From Streptomyces profundus (GTDB taxonomy: Bacteria; Actinomycetota; Actinomycetes; Streptomycetales; Streptomycetaceae): a stretch of 64,000 bases of DNA. The stretch covers positions 6,073,501 to 6,137,500 of the forward strand of contig NZ_CP082362.1 in assembly GCF_020740535.1 (NCBI RefSeq), in the 5' to 3' direction. This document shows, piece by piece, positions 33,049 to 41,634 of this stretch. Below the pieces are notes generated by a model. It saw nothing but the letters and a program-made list of their open reading frames with translations, was not told the origin of the DNA and ran no database searches. A program made the position numbers and the translations under genes. Numbering within the stretch: position 1 is the stretch's first letter; each line of letters opens with the position of its first letter.

Positions 33049-34620
33049 ATGACCAGGACGACCCGCGCACAGACCACACCGCGTTCTCCCACCATCCCCG
33101 CCACCGCGGCCCACCACGCTCGGACCCGGCCCGATGACACGGCCATCGAGTGCGGGGGCCGCGTCGTCACCTTTCGTGAATTCCACCAGCGGGGCGAGCA
33201 CACCGCGCGCGCCCTGCTCGCCGCCGGGATCTCGGCCGGCGACCGGCTGGCCTATCTGGGGCAGGACAGCGAGCACGCCTACGACCTGCTGCTGGCCTGC
33301 GCCAGGGTCGGCGCCGTCCTGGTGCCCGTCGACCCCCGGCTGGCGCCCAAGGAGATCGGGCATGTGCTCGCCGACTCCGGCGCGGCGCTGGTCTTCGCCG
33401 GCCCCGAACACCTCGCCGACCTGGCCGGGATCGGCCCGGCCGAAGCGGACCGGCCCACCGTCGTCGCGCTGGACGACGCCGGCGACGGCACGCCCACCAT
33501 CGACGCCTGGCGGGCCACGGGCGCGGCCGGGCACGACGCGCCGCTCCCGGCCGAGCCGGGCCCGGACGGCGAGCTGATCCAGCTCTACACCAGCGGAACG
33601 ACCGGGGCCCCCAAGGGAGTCGTCCTCTCCCAGGGCTCGTTCTGGGCCATCGGCGACCTGCTGGCCCGGCACGAGTTGGACTGGCTCGACTGGCGCCCGG
33701 AGGACCGCAGCCTCAACCTGCTCCCCGGGCATCACGTGGGCGGCCCCTGGTGGTTCCTCCAGGGGTTCAGGGCCGGCGCGACCAACATCATCGCCCAGGG
33801 CTTCGAGGTCGAGCGGGTGCTCGCGCTGATCCGGGACGGCGGCGTCACCACCACCCTGGTGGTGCCCTCCATGCTCCGGTTCCTGCTCGCCGAACCCGAC
33901 GCCGACGCCGAGGCGTTCGCCGGGCTGCGCAAGGTGGTCTACGGCGGCTCGCCGATGCCCGAGGCGCTGTTGGTCGAGTGCCTCAAGGTGATGGGGTGTG
34001 AGTTCGCCCAGATCTACGGACTGACCGAGACCTGCGCCTCCGCCGTCTGCCTGCCCCCGGCCGACCACGTACCGGGCAACCCCCGGCTGCGGGCGGCCGG
34101 TCGACCCTACCCGGGCGTCGCCGTCGAGACCGTGGACGGCGACGGCCGGCCGCTGCCGCCCGGCGAGGCCGGCGAGGTCAGGATCGACACCCCGGCGGTG
34201 ATGGCCGGCTACTGGAACCAGCCGGACCAGACCGCCGCCGTGCTGCGGGACGGTTGGCTCCACACCGGGGACGCCGGCTACCTCGACGAGGACGGCTATG
34301 TCTATCTCCACGACCGGATCAAGGACGTGATCCTGGTCGCCGGGGAGAACGTCTACCCGGCCGAGGTGGAGTCGGCGCTGCGGACCCACCCCGGGGTGGC
34401 CGACGCCGCCGTCGTGGGGATACCGGACGAGGTGCGCGGCGAGGCCGTCCGCGCCTGTGTGGTGCCCCGCCCCGGCGCCCGGCCGACCGTCGGCGAGCTC
34501 CGGATCTTCCTCCGGGACCTGCTGGCCGACTACAAGGCGCCCACCGACTACGTGTTCCTGGACGACCTGCCGCGCAACGCGGCGGGGAAGACGTTGCGCC
34601 GCCAGCTGCGGGAAGGCTGA
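33049..34620 (+). CDS. scoC: FadD10/ScoC-like acyl-ACP ligase
   Basis: 523-residue ANL-superfamily enzyme. ATP motif LIQLYTSGTTGAPKGV near residue 185, QIYGLTETCASAVCLPP near 325, GWLHTGDAGYLDEDGYVYLHDRIKDVI near 402 and catalytic lysine in LPRNAAGKTLRRQL near the end. By synteny this matches FadD10 (Rv0099) and ScoC, which load a fatty acid directly on an acyl carrier protein. GAGGAG lies 5 nt before ATG. The expected carrier protein and NRPS genes do not follow; transcription ends at a strong hairpin 5 nt after the stop. Confidence 0.87.
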   Translation: MTRTTRAQTTPRSPTIPATAAHHARTRPDDTAIECGGRVVTFREFHQRGEHTARALLAAGISAGDRLAYLGQDSEHAYDLLLACARVGAVLVPVDPRLAPKEIGHVLADSGAALVFAGPEHLADLAGIGPAEADRPTVVALDDAGDGTPTIDAWRATGAAGHDAPLPAEPGPDGELIQLYTSGTTGAPKGVVLSQGSFWAIGDLLARHELDWLDWRPEDRSLNLLPGHHVGGPWWFLQGFRAGATNIIAQGFEVERVLALIRDGGVTTTLVVPSMLRFLLAEPDADAEAFAGLRKVVYGGSPMPEALLVECLKVMGCEFAQIYGLTETCASAVCLPPADHVPGNPRLRAAGRPYPGVAVETVDGDGRPLPPGEAGEVRIDTPAVMAGYWNQPDQTAAVLRDGWLHTGDAGYLDEDGYVYLHDRIKDVILVAGENVYPAEVESALRTHPGVADAAVVGIPDEVRGEAVRACVVPRPGARPTVGELRIFLRDLLADYKAPTDYVFLDDLPRNAAGKTLRRQLREG

Positions 34621-34625
34621 GCCAC

Positions 34626-34659
34626 GGCCCGGGCGGGCGCCGGAAGCCCCGCCCGGGCC
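34626..34659. terminator. Strong bidirectional terminator after the isonitrile triad
   Basis: GGCCCGGGCGGG (34626-34637) pairs perfectly with CCCGCCCGGGCC (34648-34659), 12-bp stem, 10-nt loop, between convergent stops at 34620 and 34668. Confidence 0.8.
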
Positions 34660-34667
34660 GCGCGCTG

Positions 34668-35957
34668 TCAGTCGGGACGCGTGGCCAACTGATCGATCAG
34701 CAGCGGAAGTTGACCGTCCCGCAGCGGTGCGGCGGTCGGCTCGGGCGGCGCCTCCCGCTCGGCGCCGCAGAGCGCCTCGTCCAGATGGAGGATCACCGCG
34801 AGATCGGCCGGATGTGGCTCCAGGGTGCCGTCCTCGGCCGGTATCCCGTAGTGCGACGCGTTGTAGCCGATCGCGGCCTGGCTCTCCCCGTCCGGGCTGG
34901 AGAAGGCCAGCGTCGAGGCGCCCCAGGCGACCCCGTCGTGCCCCCAGAAGGTGCCGCAGGACAGGTTGACCGGATACACCCCAAGACCGTAGGCGCCGAT
35001 GACATCGCCGTCGAGGTCCTCGACCGGCACCGTCTCCAGCATCTCGGCCAGCTGCTCGTCCGGCAGCAGCTCCCCGCCGAACAGGGCGGCCTGGAACGTG
35101 TTGAGATCCGCCATCGTGGTGACCAGCGAACCGGCCGTGCCCGCCCAGGACATGTCGTAGACGGAGTAGTCGCGTGGCCGCTCCAGCAGCCCGTGGAGCG
35201 AGGTGTACATCCGGGGGTGCGGCGCCCGGATGACGGGCGACTCGGGGAACGCGGTGTCCCGCAGCCCGGCCGGCTCGATCACCCGCTCGGTGATGTACCG
35301 CTCCGCCGGCACGCCGGTGACCTCGCCCAACAGCAGCCCCGCCAGGATGTAGTTGGTGTTGGAGTAGGAGTGCCGCTCGCCCGGCACGCCGGTGGCCGGC
35401 GCGGAGAGGCCCAGGGCCACCAACTCCTCGGGCGCGATCTGACGGAACCTGTGCTCGTCCAGGCTGTGGCCCGAGTTCTCCGCCAACGAGGGGAAGGCGG
35501 GCACCACATAGTCCCCGATGCCGCTGGTGTGGTTGAGCAGCATCCGCACCGTGACCGCGTCGGCCAGCTCCGCCGGGAGCGGCCCCGCCGGCAGATAACG
35601 CCCCACGGGCGCGTCCAACTCGACGTTGCCCTCGGCGACTTGCTGGAGCACCCCGACCGAGACAAAGGTCTTGGTGACGCTGGCGACCCGATGCCGCATC
35701 TCCGGCCGGGTGGGCCCCTCCGTCCGCAGGTCGGCGACCCCGGCGGCACCCGTCCACCGGTCGTCGCCGACGGAAGCGGCGGCGAGGGCCCCCGGCAGCC
35801 CGGCGTCCGGGACCGCCGCCAGCGAGGCGTCCAACCTCTCGTCACGGGAGGGGCCTTCGTCCGCCAGCGCGGGCATCGTCAGGGAGGTGGCGCAGAGCGC
35901 GACGGAGGCCGCGCCGATCGTCAGGGCTCGTACACGTCGTGGGGGTGAGGCTGTCAC
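34668..35957 (-). CDS. Secreted serine hydrolase (class C beta-lactamase / D-Ala-D-Ala carboxypeptidase family)
   Basis: 429 residues with a signal peptide (RRVRALTIGAASVALCATSLTMPALADE). Penicillin-binding-fold motifs: S-x-x-K in RVASVTKTFVSV, Y-x-N in HSYSNTNYILAGLLLGEVTG, and H-D-G (GTFWGHDGVAWG) replacing KTG. Such proteins act on peptidoglycan peptides, esters or other amides. Starts with GTG. Convergent with the isonitrile triad and divergent from the SELENBP1-like gene; no evident link to either. Confidence 0.9.
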   Translation of the reverse strand: MTASPPRRVRALTIGAASVALCATSLTMPALADEGPSRDERLDASLAAVPDAGLPGALAAASVGDDRWTGAAGVADLRTEGPTRPEMRHRVASVTKTFVSVGVLQQVAEGNVELDAPVGRYLPAGPLPAELADAVTVRMLLNHTSGIGDYVVPAFPSLAENSGHSLDEHRFRQIAPEELVALGLSAPATGVPGERHSYSNTNYILAGLLLGEVTGVPAERYITERVIEPAGLRDTAFPESPVIRAPHPRMYTSLHGLLERPRDYSVYDMSWAGTAGSLVTTMADLNTFQAALFGGELLPDEQLAEMLETVPVEDLDGDVIGAYGLGVYPVNLSCGTFWGHDGVAWGASTLAFSSPDGESQAAIGYNASHYGIPAEDGTLEPHPADLAVILHLDEALCGAEREAPPEPTAAPLRDGQLPLLIDQLATRPD

Positions 35958-36292
35958 ACCGGTCTCTCTCTGTTGTCACGTTCTTGTCCTGCGGTGGAGC
36001 CCTCACATTCTCGGCCGGACGGTGGGCCGATGGCTTCCCTCTCAGGGGGGCGATCGGCGGGGAGGGTCTACGACCTGGTGATGAGACGTCCCCTCGGGGA
36101 TGCCCGCTCCGGTGGTCTTGGCAGTGGGATGGGGCTGTGCCACGCTCCTTGGTGTGACGGCCCTCCCGTGGTTCGGCCTCTACCGCCGCCTGCACGTGGA
36201 TCTGGGGCGCGTGCACACGGCCGTCTGTCGCCGACGCTGAACTCCCCCCGAGCAGCCCACCGTTCAGCCGTCGCCGCACCGAAGGACCCGCC
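35958..36292. other. 335-nt divergent intergenic region
   Basis: Separates the serine hydrolase and SELENBP1-like genes. No credible gene; promoters for both must lie here but none is clear. AAGGA at about 36281 is the ribosome-binding site of the plus-strand gene. Confidence 0.45.
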
Positions 36293-37750
36293 ATGAGCAG
36301 TCACGAGCACGCGCACCACCACGAGCACGACCACGGCCGTCCCGCCGACCCCACGCTCTACCGTTCGCCGCGAGAGGCGGTGGCGGCGCCGGCCGAACCG
36401 CTCGCCTATGTGGTCGGCTTCGACCGCGCGGGCCAACGCCCCGACGCCCTCTTCACGGTGGACACCGACCCCGCGTCCGCCCGGTACGGCCAGGTGGTCG
36501 GCGAGACCCGACTCACCACGCTGGGCGACGAGTTGCACCACTTCGGCTGGAACGCCTGCTCCAGCGCGCTGGCCCACGCGGGGCACCACAGCCCGGAGCG
36601 CCGCTATCTGCTGCTGCCCGGGCTGCGCTCCTCCCGGCTGCATGTCTACGACACCCACCCGGACCCGGTGCGCCCGCGCCTGGTGAAGGTGATCGAGGCC
36701 GCCGAGCTCGCCGAGCGCGCGGGGTACTCGCGCCCGCACACCCTGCACTGCGGCCCCGACGGCGTCTTCCTCTCCTGCCTCGGCGGCGTCGACGGGAACG
36801 AAGGCCCGGGCGGCGTGGCCCTGTTGGACCACGAGACCTTCGACGTGCTGCGCGCCTGGGAGACCGAACGCGGCCCCCAGCGGCTCGCCTATGACGTGTG
36901 GTGGCACCTCGACAGCGATATCGCCGTGACCAGCGAGTGGGGCACCCCCGGCATGGTGGAGAACGGCCTGGACCCGGAGCTGCTGCTGGGCCGCCGCTAT
37001 GGCCACGCACTGCACTTCTGGGATCTGGGCACCGGCCGGCACCGACAGCGGGTGGACCTCGGGGACCAGCACCAGATGGTGCTCGAACTGCGCCCGGCCC
37101 ACGACCCCGGGGCCAGTTGGGGCTTCGCCGGCGTCGTGGTGAACGTGGCGGATCTCTCCGCCTCCGTCTGGCTCTGGCACCGGGAGGACGAAGGCGCCGA
37201 CGACGGGGGCTCCTTCGCGGTGCGCAAGGTGATCACGCTGCCGGCCCGGCCCGCCGAGCCCGACCAACTGCCGCCCGCGCTCCGCCCGTTCGGCGCGGTG
37301 CCACCGTTGATCACCGACATCAACCTGAGCGTGGACGACCGTTGGCTCTATGTCTCCGCCTGGGGCACCGGCGAGCTGCACCAGTACGACGTGTCCGATC
37401 CGTTCCACCCCCGGCACACCGCCTCCGTGCGGCTCGGCGGGATCACCGAGCGCGCGGCGCATCCGGCCGAGCCCGACACCCCGCTGACCGGGGGCCCGCA
37501 GATGGTCGAGCTCAGCCGCGACGGGCGGCGGGTCTACCTCACCAACTCGCTCTACGGCTCCTGGGACGACCAGTTCTACCCGGACGGGATCGAGCCCTGG
37601 CTCGCCAAGCTGGACGCGGATCCCGAGCACGGCGGCCTCGTGCCCGACCCGGGGTTCTTCCCCCACGGCGAGGCGTTCGCCGGGCTGCGCGTGCACCAGA
37701 CGCACCTCGCCGGCGGGGACGCCTCCTCGGACTCCTACTGCTACCGCTGA
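36293..37750 (+). CDS. SELENBP1/methanethiol-oxidase family protein
   Basis: 485-residue beta-propeller protein of the selenium-binding-protein-56 family, whose bacterial and human members oxidise methanethiol to formaldehyde, hydrogen sulfide and hydrogen peroxide and depend on copper. Typical stretches: LTTLGDELHHFGWNACSSA, GYSRPHTLHCGPDGVFLSCLG, WWHLDSDIAVTSEWGTP, RYGHALHFWDL, ITDINLSVDDRWLYVSAWGTGELHQYDVSDP and QTHLAGGDASSDSYCYR. The N-terminus is His-rich (HEHAHHHEHDHG, residues 4-15), which is not part of the propeller and may bind metal. AAGGA before ATG. Confidence 0.9.
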   Translation: MSSHEHAHHHEHDHGRPADPTLYRSPREAVAAPAEPLAYVVGFDRAGQRPDALFTVDTDPASARYGQVVGETRLTTLGDELHHFGWNACSSALAHAGHHSPERRYLLLPGLRSSRLHVYDTHPDPVRPRLVKVIEAAELAERAGYSRPHTLHCGPDGVFLSCLGGVDGNEGPGGVALLDHETFDVLRAWETERGPQRLAYDVWWHLDSDIAVTSEWGTPGMVENGLDPELLLGRRYGHALHFWDLGTGRHRQRVDLGDQHQMVLELRPAHDPGASWGFAGVVVNVADLSASVWLWHREDEGADDGGSFAVRKVITLPARPAEPDQLPPALRPFGAVPPLITDINLSVDDRWLYVSAWGTGELHQYDVSDPFHPRHTASVRLGGITERAAHPAEPDTPLTGGPQMVELSRDGRRVYLTNSLYGSWDDQFYPDGIEPWLAKLDADPEHGGLVPDPGFFPHGEAFAGLRVHQTHLAGGDASSDSYCYR

Positions 37751-37768
37751 CGGCGCCCCGCGCCGGGG

Positions 37769-37791
37769 CCGACCGGTTACCGGCCGGTCGG
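37769..37791 (+). terminator. Hairpin after SELENBP1-like gene
   Basis: CCGACCGG-TTACCGG-CCGGTCGG, 8-bp perfect stem 18 nt after the stop at 37750. Confidence 0.5.
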
Positions 37792-37804
37792 TCCGGTGCG
37801 GGCC

Positions 37805-37830
37805 GCTTGGGACGGGACCGAGGCGGGTAC
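37805..37830 (+). promoter_or_regulatory. SigB-type promoter of NDH-2 gene
   Basis: GCTT (37805-37808), 16 nt, GGGTAC (37825-37830), fitting GNNT-N14-16-GGGTAY of the Streptomyces SigB/SigF-type stress sigmas; 36 nt before the ATG. Confidence 0.5.
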
Positions 37831-37866
37831 TCGGCCGCTCTGACTCTCGGCGCCTGGAGGTGGAGC

Positions 37867-39192
37867 ATGAGCCGGACCCGTGTGGTGATCGTCGGAGCGG
37901 GGTTCGCCGGTTATCGAGCCGCTCGGATTCTGAACCGGACCGCACGGCGGCATGTGGAGGTGGTGCTGCTCAATCCCACCGACTACTTCCTCTACCTGCC
38001 GCTGCTGCCGCAGGTGGCGGCCGGCATCCTGGAGCCACGGCGGGTCAGCGTCTCGCTGACCGGCACCCTGCCGCACACCAAGCTGGTCCTTGGCGAGGCA
38101 CAGAGAGTGGACCTCTCCTCGCGCACCGTGCACTTCACCGACCCCGAGGACCGGCCCGGCGAGCTGCGCTACGACATGCTGATCCTCTCGGTCGGCAGCG
38201 TCAACCGGCTGCTGCCCATTCCGGGCGTCGCTGAGCACGCACACGGCTTCCGTGGGCTACCCGAGGCCCTGTATCTGCGCGATCATGTGGTGCGCCAGCT
38301 GGAGCTGGCGGCCCATGCCTCCGATCCGGCCGAGCGGCAGGCCAGGGCCACCTTCGTGGTGGTGGGCGCCGGCTACACCGGTACCGAGGTGGCCGCCCAG
38401 GGGGCGATGTTCGCCGATGCCGTGGTCCGGGGGCAGCAGTCGGAGGCACGGGTCTCCCCGCGCTGGCTGCTGCTGGATATCGCCGATCGGGTGTTGCCCG
38501 AGTTGGACGAGAGACTCAGCCGCACCGCTGACCGCGTGTTGCGTAAACGGGGCGTGGACGTTCGTACCGGCATGTCGGTGAAGGAGGCCACCCGGGACGG
38601 GGTGCTGCTCCAGGACGGCGAGTTCGTCCCGTCGAGGTCCCTCGTCTGGTGCGTCGGGGTGCGCCCCGATCCGCTGGTGGCCGATCTCGGCCTGGACACC
38701 GAACGGGGCCGGCTGGTGGTGGACAGCTTCCTCAACGTGCCAGGACACCCCGAGGTGTTCGCCGCCGGCGACGCCGCCGCGGTGCCCGATCTGACCCGGC
38801 CGGGGGAGTTCACCCCGATGACCGCCCAGCACGCCTGGCGGCAGGGCAAGACGGCGGCCCGCAACGTGTCGGCCCGGCTCGGCCTCGCCTCCGAGCCGCG
38901 CCCCTATGAGCACCACGACCTGGGGTTCGCCGTGGACCTGGGCGGCGTGCAGGGCGCGGCCAACCCGTTGGGCGCCTCGCTCTCCGGGCCGCTGGCCGGA
39001 GCGGTGACCCGGGGCTATCACCTGATGTCGATGCCGGGGAACCGGGTGCGGGTGGGTGCCGACTGGCTGTTGGAGGCGGCACTGCCCCGGCAGGCCGTGC
39101 AACTGGGCATGGTGCGCTCCGGCTCGGTGCCTCTGGACACCGCGTCCCCCGAACTGGTCCGGGTGCCCCGCACCGACCGGCCGGACGAGTAG
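37867..39192 (+). CDS. NAD(P)/FAD oxidoreductase, type II NADH dehydrogenase-like
   Basis: 441-residue flavoprotein. FAD-binding VVIVGAGFAGYRAARIL at residues 5-21, PTDYFLYLPLLPQVAAGILEPR, second Rossmann site FVVVGAGYTGTEVAAQGAMF for NADH, and FAAGDAAAVPD near residue 300, then MTAQHAWRQGKTAARNV. NDH-2 enzymes pass electrons from NADH to menaquinone without pumping protons. The C-terminus has no evident membrane-anchoring helix beyond an amphipathic segment. GGAGGTGGAGC precedes ATG. A SigB-type promoter precedes it, suggesting stress induction. Confidence 0.9.
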   Translation: MSRTRVVIVGAGFAGYRAARILNRTARRHVEVVLLNPTDYFLYLPLLPQVAAGILEPRRVSVSLTGTLPHTKLVLGEAQRVDLSSRTVHFTDPEDRPGELRYDMLILSVGSVNRLLPIPGVAEHAHGFRGLPEALYLRDHVVRQLELAAHASDPAERQARATFVVVGAGYTGTEVAAQGAMFADAVVRGQQSEARVSPRWLLLDIADRVLPELDERLSRTADRVLRKRGVDVRTGMSVKEATRDGVLLQDGEFVPSRSLVWCVGVRPDPLVADLGLDTERGRLVVDSFLNVPGHPEVFAAGDAAAVPDLTRPGEFTPMTAQHAWRQGKTAARNVSARLGLASEPRPYEHHDLGFAVDLGGVQGAANPLGASLSGPLAGAVTRGYHLMSMPGNRVRVGADWLLEAALPRQAVQLGMVRSGSVPLDTASPELVRVPRTDRPDE

Positions 39193-39218
39193 GGCGACGA
39201 GGGGCCCGGCCGGAGCCC

Positions 39219-39255
39219 GATGCCCGTGGCCCTGGACGAAGGGGCCGCGGGCATC
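39219..39255. terminator. Bidirectional terminator between NDH-2 and catalase genes
   Basis: GATGCCCGTGGCCC (39219-39232) pairs with GGGCCGCGGGCATC (39242-39255), 14 bp with one G-U pair, between stops at 39192 and 39299. Confidence 0.75.
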
Positions 39256-39298
39256 CGGCTGCCGCCGGCCGGAGCGGGCCGGAGCCGGTCGGAGCGGT

Positions 39299-41398
39299 TC
39301 AGGCGGCCGTGCGGTCGGAGTCCCGTTCCCAGACGCGGTGTTGGGCGACCACATCGGCGAAGGCGGTCACCACGGTGGCGGCGTCCGTGCCGGTGACCAC
39401 GCCGAGGTTGTCGACGGCGCGGTCGCCCACGTCGGCCAGCCGGATGCCCGGCAGTCCGATCTCGCGCAGCAGGCCGACGCCGGAGCCCAGCGCCGCGATC
39501 GCCTTGCCGTGCTTGAACGCCTGCGCGACATAGTGCAACGCCAGCCCGTCGCGGCTCAGTTCGAGCACGCTGGCCTCCCCGCCGGGGACCACGACGGCGT
39601 CGTAGAGCACCGACGACATGGTGCTCATCGCGCGGTCCACCTTGACCGCCCCACCGTCCTCGGACCCGACCTCGCCGTCGTGCGCGGCCAGCACCTCGGG
39701 CACGGCCCCGCCGCCCCTCAGCGCGTCGCGCGCGGCCATCACATCGGTCGCCGAGACGCCGTCGGCGACCAGGATGGCGATCTTCCTGGTCGCGATGGTG
39801 CCCGGCTGGCCGACGGCCATGCTCAGCGCGGGGGAGGTGCGCCCCGCGTTCTCGGCGACCGGCTCCGCCGGCGGCTGGACGCCGATGCCCACGGCGACCG
39901 AGACGGCCAACTCGTGGTCGATGTGGTTGAGTTGCTCGACGGTCCGCTCCCTGACCTGGCGCGCGTCGACCTTGCCGAGTTCGAAGCGGTAGGCCGCGAC
40001 GATATGGCTCTTCTCCCAGGGCGCCATGCTGTTCCAGAAGAGCTGGGCCTGGCTGTAGTGGTCGGAGAAGCTGTCGCTGCGCTTGCGGATCTTGTCGCCG
40101 TCGACGCGCACCTGGTGGTGTCGGAACGCGCCGGCGTCGACGGAGGCCATCGCGGGGCAGCCGCCGCCCAGGCTGTTGGGCGCGTAGGCGGTCGGGTCGG
40201 GATGGATGCGGTGCTGGCCGTAGCCGTCCCGCTGGTTGTTGCGGACCGTGGCGAGGGGCTGGTTGACCGGCAGCTGCTGGAAGTTGGGGCCGCCCAGCCG
40301 GATCAGCTGGGTGTCCAGATAGGAGAAGTTCCGGCCCTGGAGCAGCGGGTCGTTGGTGAAGTCGATGCCGGGAACCACATGCGCGGTGTGGAACGCGACC
40401 TGCTCGGTCTCGGCGAAGAAGTTGTCCGGGTTGCGGTCCAGCGTCATCCGGCCGATCGGCCGCAGGGGGACGATCTCCTCGGGGATGATCTTGGTGGGGT
40501 CGAGCAGGTCGAAGTCGAACGAGAACTCGTCCTCCTCCGGCACGAGTTGGACGGCCAGCTCGTACTCGGGAAAGGCGCCGGACGCGATGGCGTCCCAGAG
40601 GTCCCGCCGGTTGAAGTCCGGGTCGGCGCCGGCGATCTGCTGGCACTCGTCCCAGACCAGGGAGTGGGTGCCGAGCAGCGGGCGCCAGTGGAACTTCACA
40701 AAGGTGCCCCGGCCCTGGGCGTTCACCAGCCGGAAGGTGTGCACCCCGAAGCCCTGCATCATCCGGTAGCTGCGGGGCAGCGCCCGGTCCGACATCAGCC
40801 ACATCACGGTGTGCAGGGTCTCCGGCTGGAGCGAGACGAAGTCCCAGAAGGTGTTGTGCGCCGAGGCCGCCTGCGGCATCTCGTTGTTGGGCTCCGGCTT
40901 GACCGCGTGCACGAAGTCCGGGAACTTGATCGCGTCCTGCACGAAGAAGACCGGAAAGTTATTGCCGACCAGATCGTAGTTGCCCTCGCGGGTATAGAAC
41001 TTGGTCGCGAAGCCGCGCACGTCGCGCACCGTGTCGGCCGAGCCGCGCGAGCCGGCCACCGTGGAGAAGCGGACGAAGACCGGGGTGCTGCGGGACGGGT
41101 CCTGGAGGAAGTCCGCCCTGGTGAGATCGGCCAACGACTCGTACGGGCGGAAGTGCCCGTAGGCGCCGGCACCCCGCGCGTGCACCACCCGCTCGGGGAT
41201 GCGCTCGTGGTCGAAGTGGGTGATCTTCTCCCGGAAGTGGAAGTCCTCCAGCAGGGTCGGCCCGCGTTCACCGGCGCTCAGCGAGTTGTCGGTGTCATCG
41301 ACCTTGGTACCGAAGTTGGTGCTGAATGGGGCGTCCTCGCCCCGGTCGCGCAGCGGATCCAGCTGCCGCTGCTTGTCCAGTGGTTCCTCGCCGGGCAT
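39299..41398 (-). CDS. katE: Large-subunit monofunctional catalase (clade 2, HPII-like)
   Basis: 699-residue haem catalase. Core: STNFGTKVDDTDNSLSAGERGPTLLEDFHFREKITHFDHERIPERVVHARGAGAYGHF (active-site His), VRFSTVAGSRGSADT, NNFPVFFVQDAIKFPDFVHA with the active-site Asn, and the haem-ligand region NFSYLDTQLIRLGGPNFQQLP. From about residue 540 a C-terminal flavodoxin/DJ-1-like domain follows (RKIAILVADGVSATDVMAARDALRGGG, VVPGGEASVLELS), the hallmark of the large clade. ATG 41398 has AAGGAG at 5 nt; the frame opens 49 codons earlier. Detoxifies hydrogen peroxide. Confidence 0.93.
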   Translation of the reverse strand: MPGEEPLDKQRQLDPLRDRGEDAPFSTNFGTKVDDTDNSLSAGERGPTLLEDFHFREKITHFDHERIPERVVHARGAGAYGHFRPYESLADLTRADFLQDPSRSTPVFVRFSTVAGSRGSADTVRDVRGFATKFYTREGNYDLVGNNFPVFFVQDAIKFPDFVHAVKPEPNNEMPQAASAHNTFWDFVSLQPETLHTVMWLMSDRALPRSYRMMQGFGVHTFRLVNAQGRGTFVKFHWRPLLGTHSLVWDECQQIAGADPDFNRRDLWDAIASGAFPEYELAVQLVPEEDEFSFDFDLLDPTKIIPEEIVPLRPIGRMTLDRNPDNFFAETEQVAFHTAHVVPGIDFTNDPLLQGRNFSYLDTQLIRLGGPNFQQLPVNQPLATVRNNQRDGYGQHRIHPDPTAYAPNSLGGGCPAMASVDAGAFRHHQVRVDGDKIRKRSDSFSDHYSQAQLFWNSMAPWEKSHIVAAYRFELGKVDARQVRERTVEQLNHIDHELAVSVAVGIGVQPPAEPVAENAGRTSPALSMAVGQPGTIATRKIAILVADGVSATDVMAARDALRGGGAVPEVLAAHDGEVGSEDGGAVKVDRAMSTMSSVLYDAVVVPGGEASVLELSRDGLALHYVAQAFKHGKAIAALGSGVGLLREIGLPGIRLADVGDRAVDNLGVVTGTDAATVVTAFADVVAQHRVWERDSDRTAA

Positions 41399-41443
41399 CG
41401 GCTCTCCTTCGCATCGGTCCAGGGCCGCGGGTGTGGGCGCAGC

Positions 41444-41474
41444 CGGGCGGCACCCGTATCGGGTGCCGCCCGGG
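41444..41474 (-). promoter_or_regulatory. 14-bp perfect hairpin in the catalase leader
   Basis: CCGGGCGGCACCCG (41444-41457), loop TAT, CGGGTGCCGCCCGG (41461-41474). It ends 46 nt upstream of the catalase ATG. Either an operator, a leader hairpin or a transcription stop; no protein-coding reason for it. Confidence 0.65.
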
Positions 41475-41634
41475 GGCTCGGCGCGCCGCGAGCCGGTCCA
41501 CGGCGCGCGCCGCCGGCGCCGAGTTTCCCGCGCCAACGGGGACAAAGCCGTGCAAACCGGCGCCTCCGGCGTGGCGCGGACCGGGCCGGAGGCGGCAGGG
41601 GCCGACGAGGGTCCGACGAAGGCCCTGCGGAGGC

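Noticed and set aside
31526..35957. Acyl carrier protein or NRPS belonging to the isonitrile triad
   Set aside because: No DSL/GGHS carrier motif and no condensation or adenylation module in any frame of this stretch or the rest of the window.
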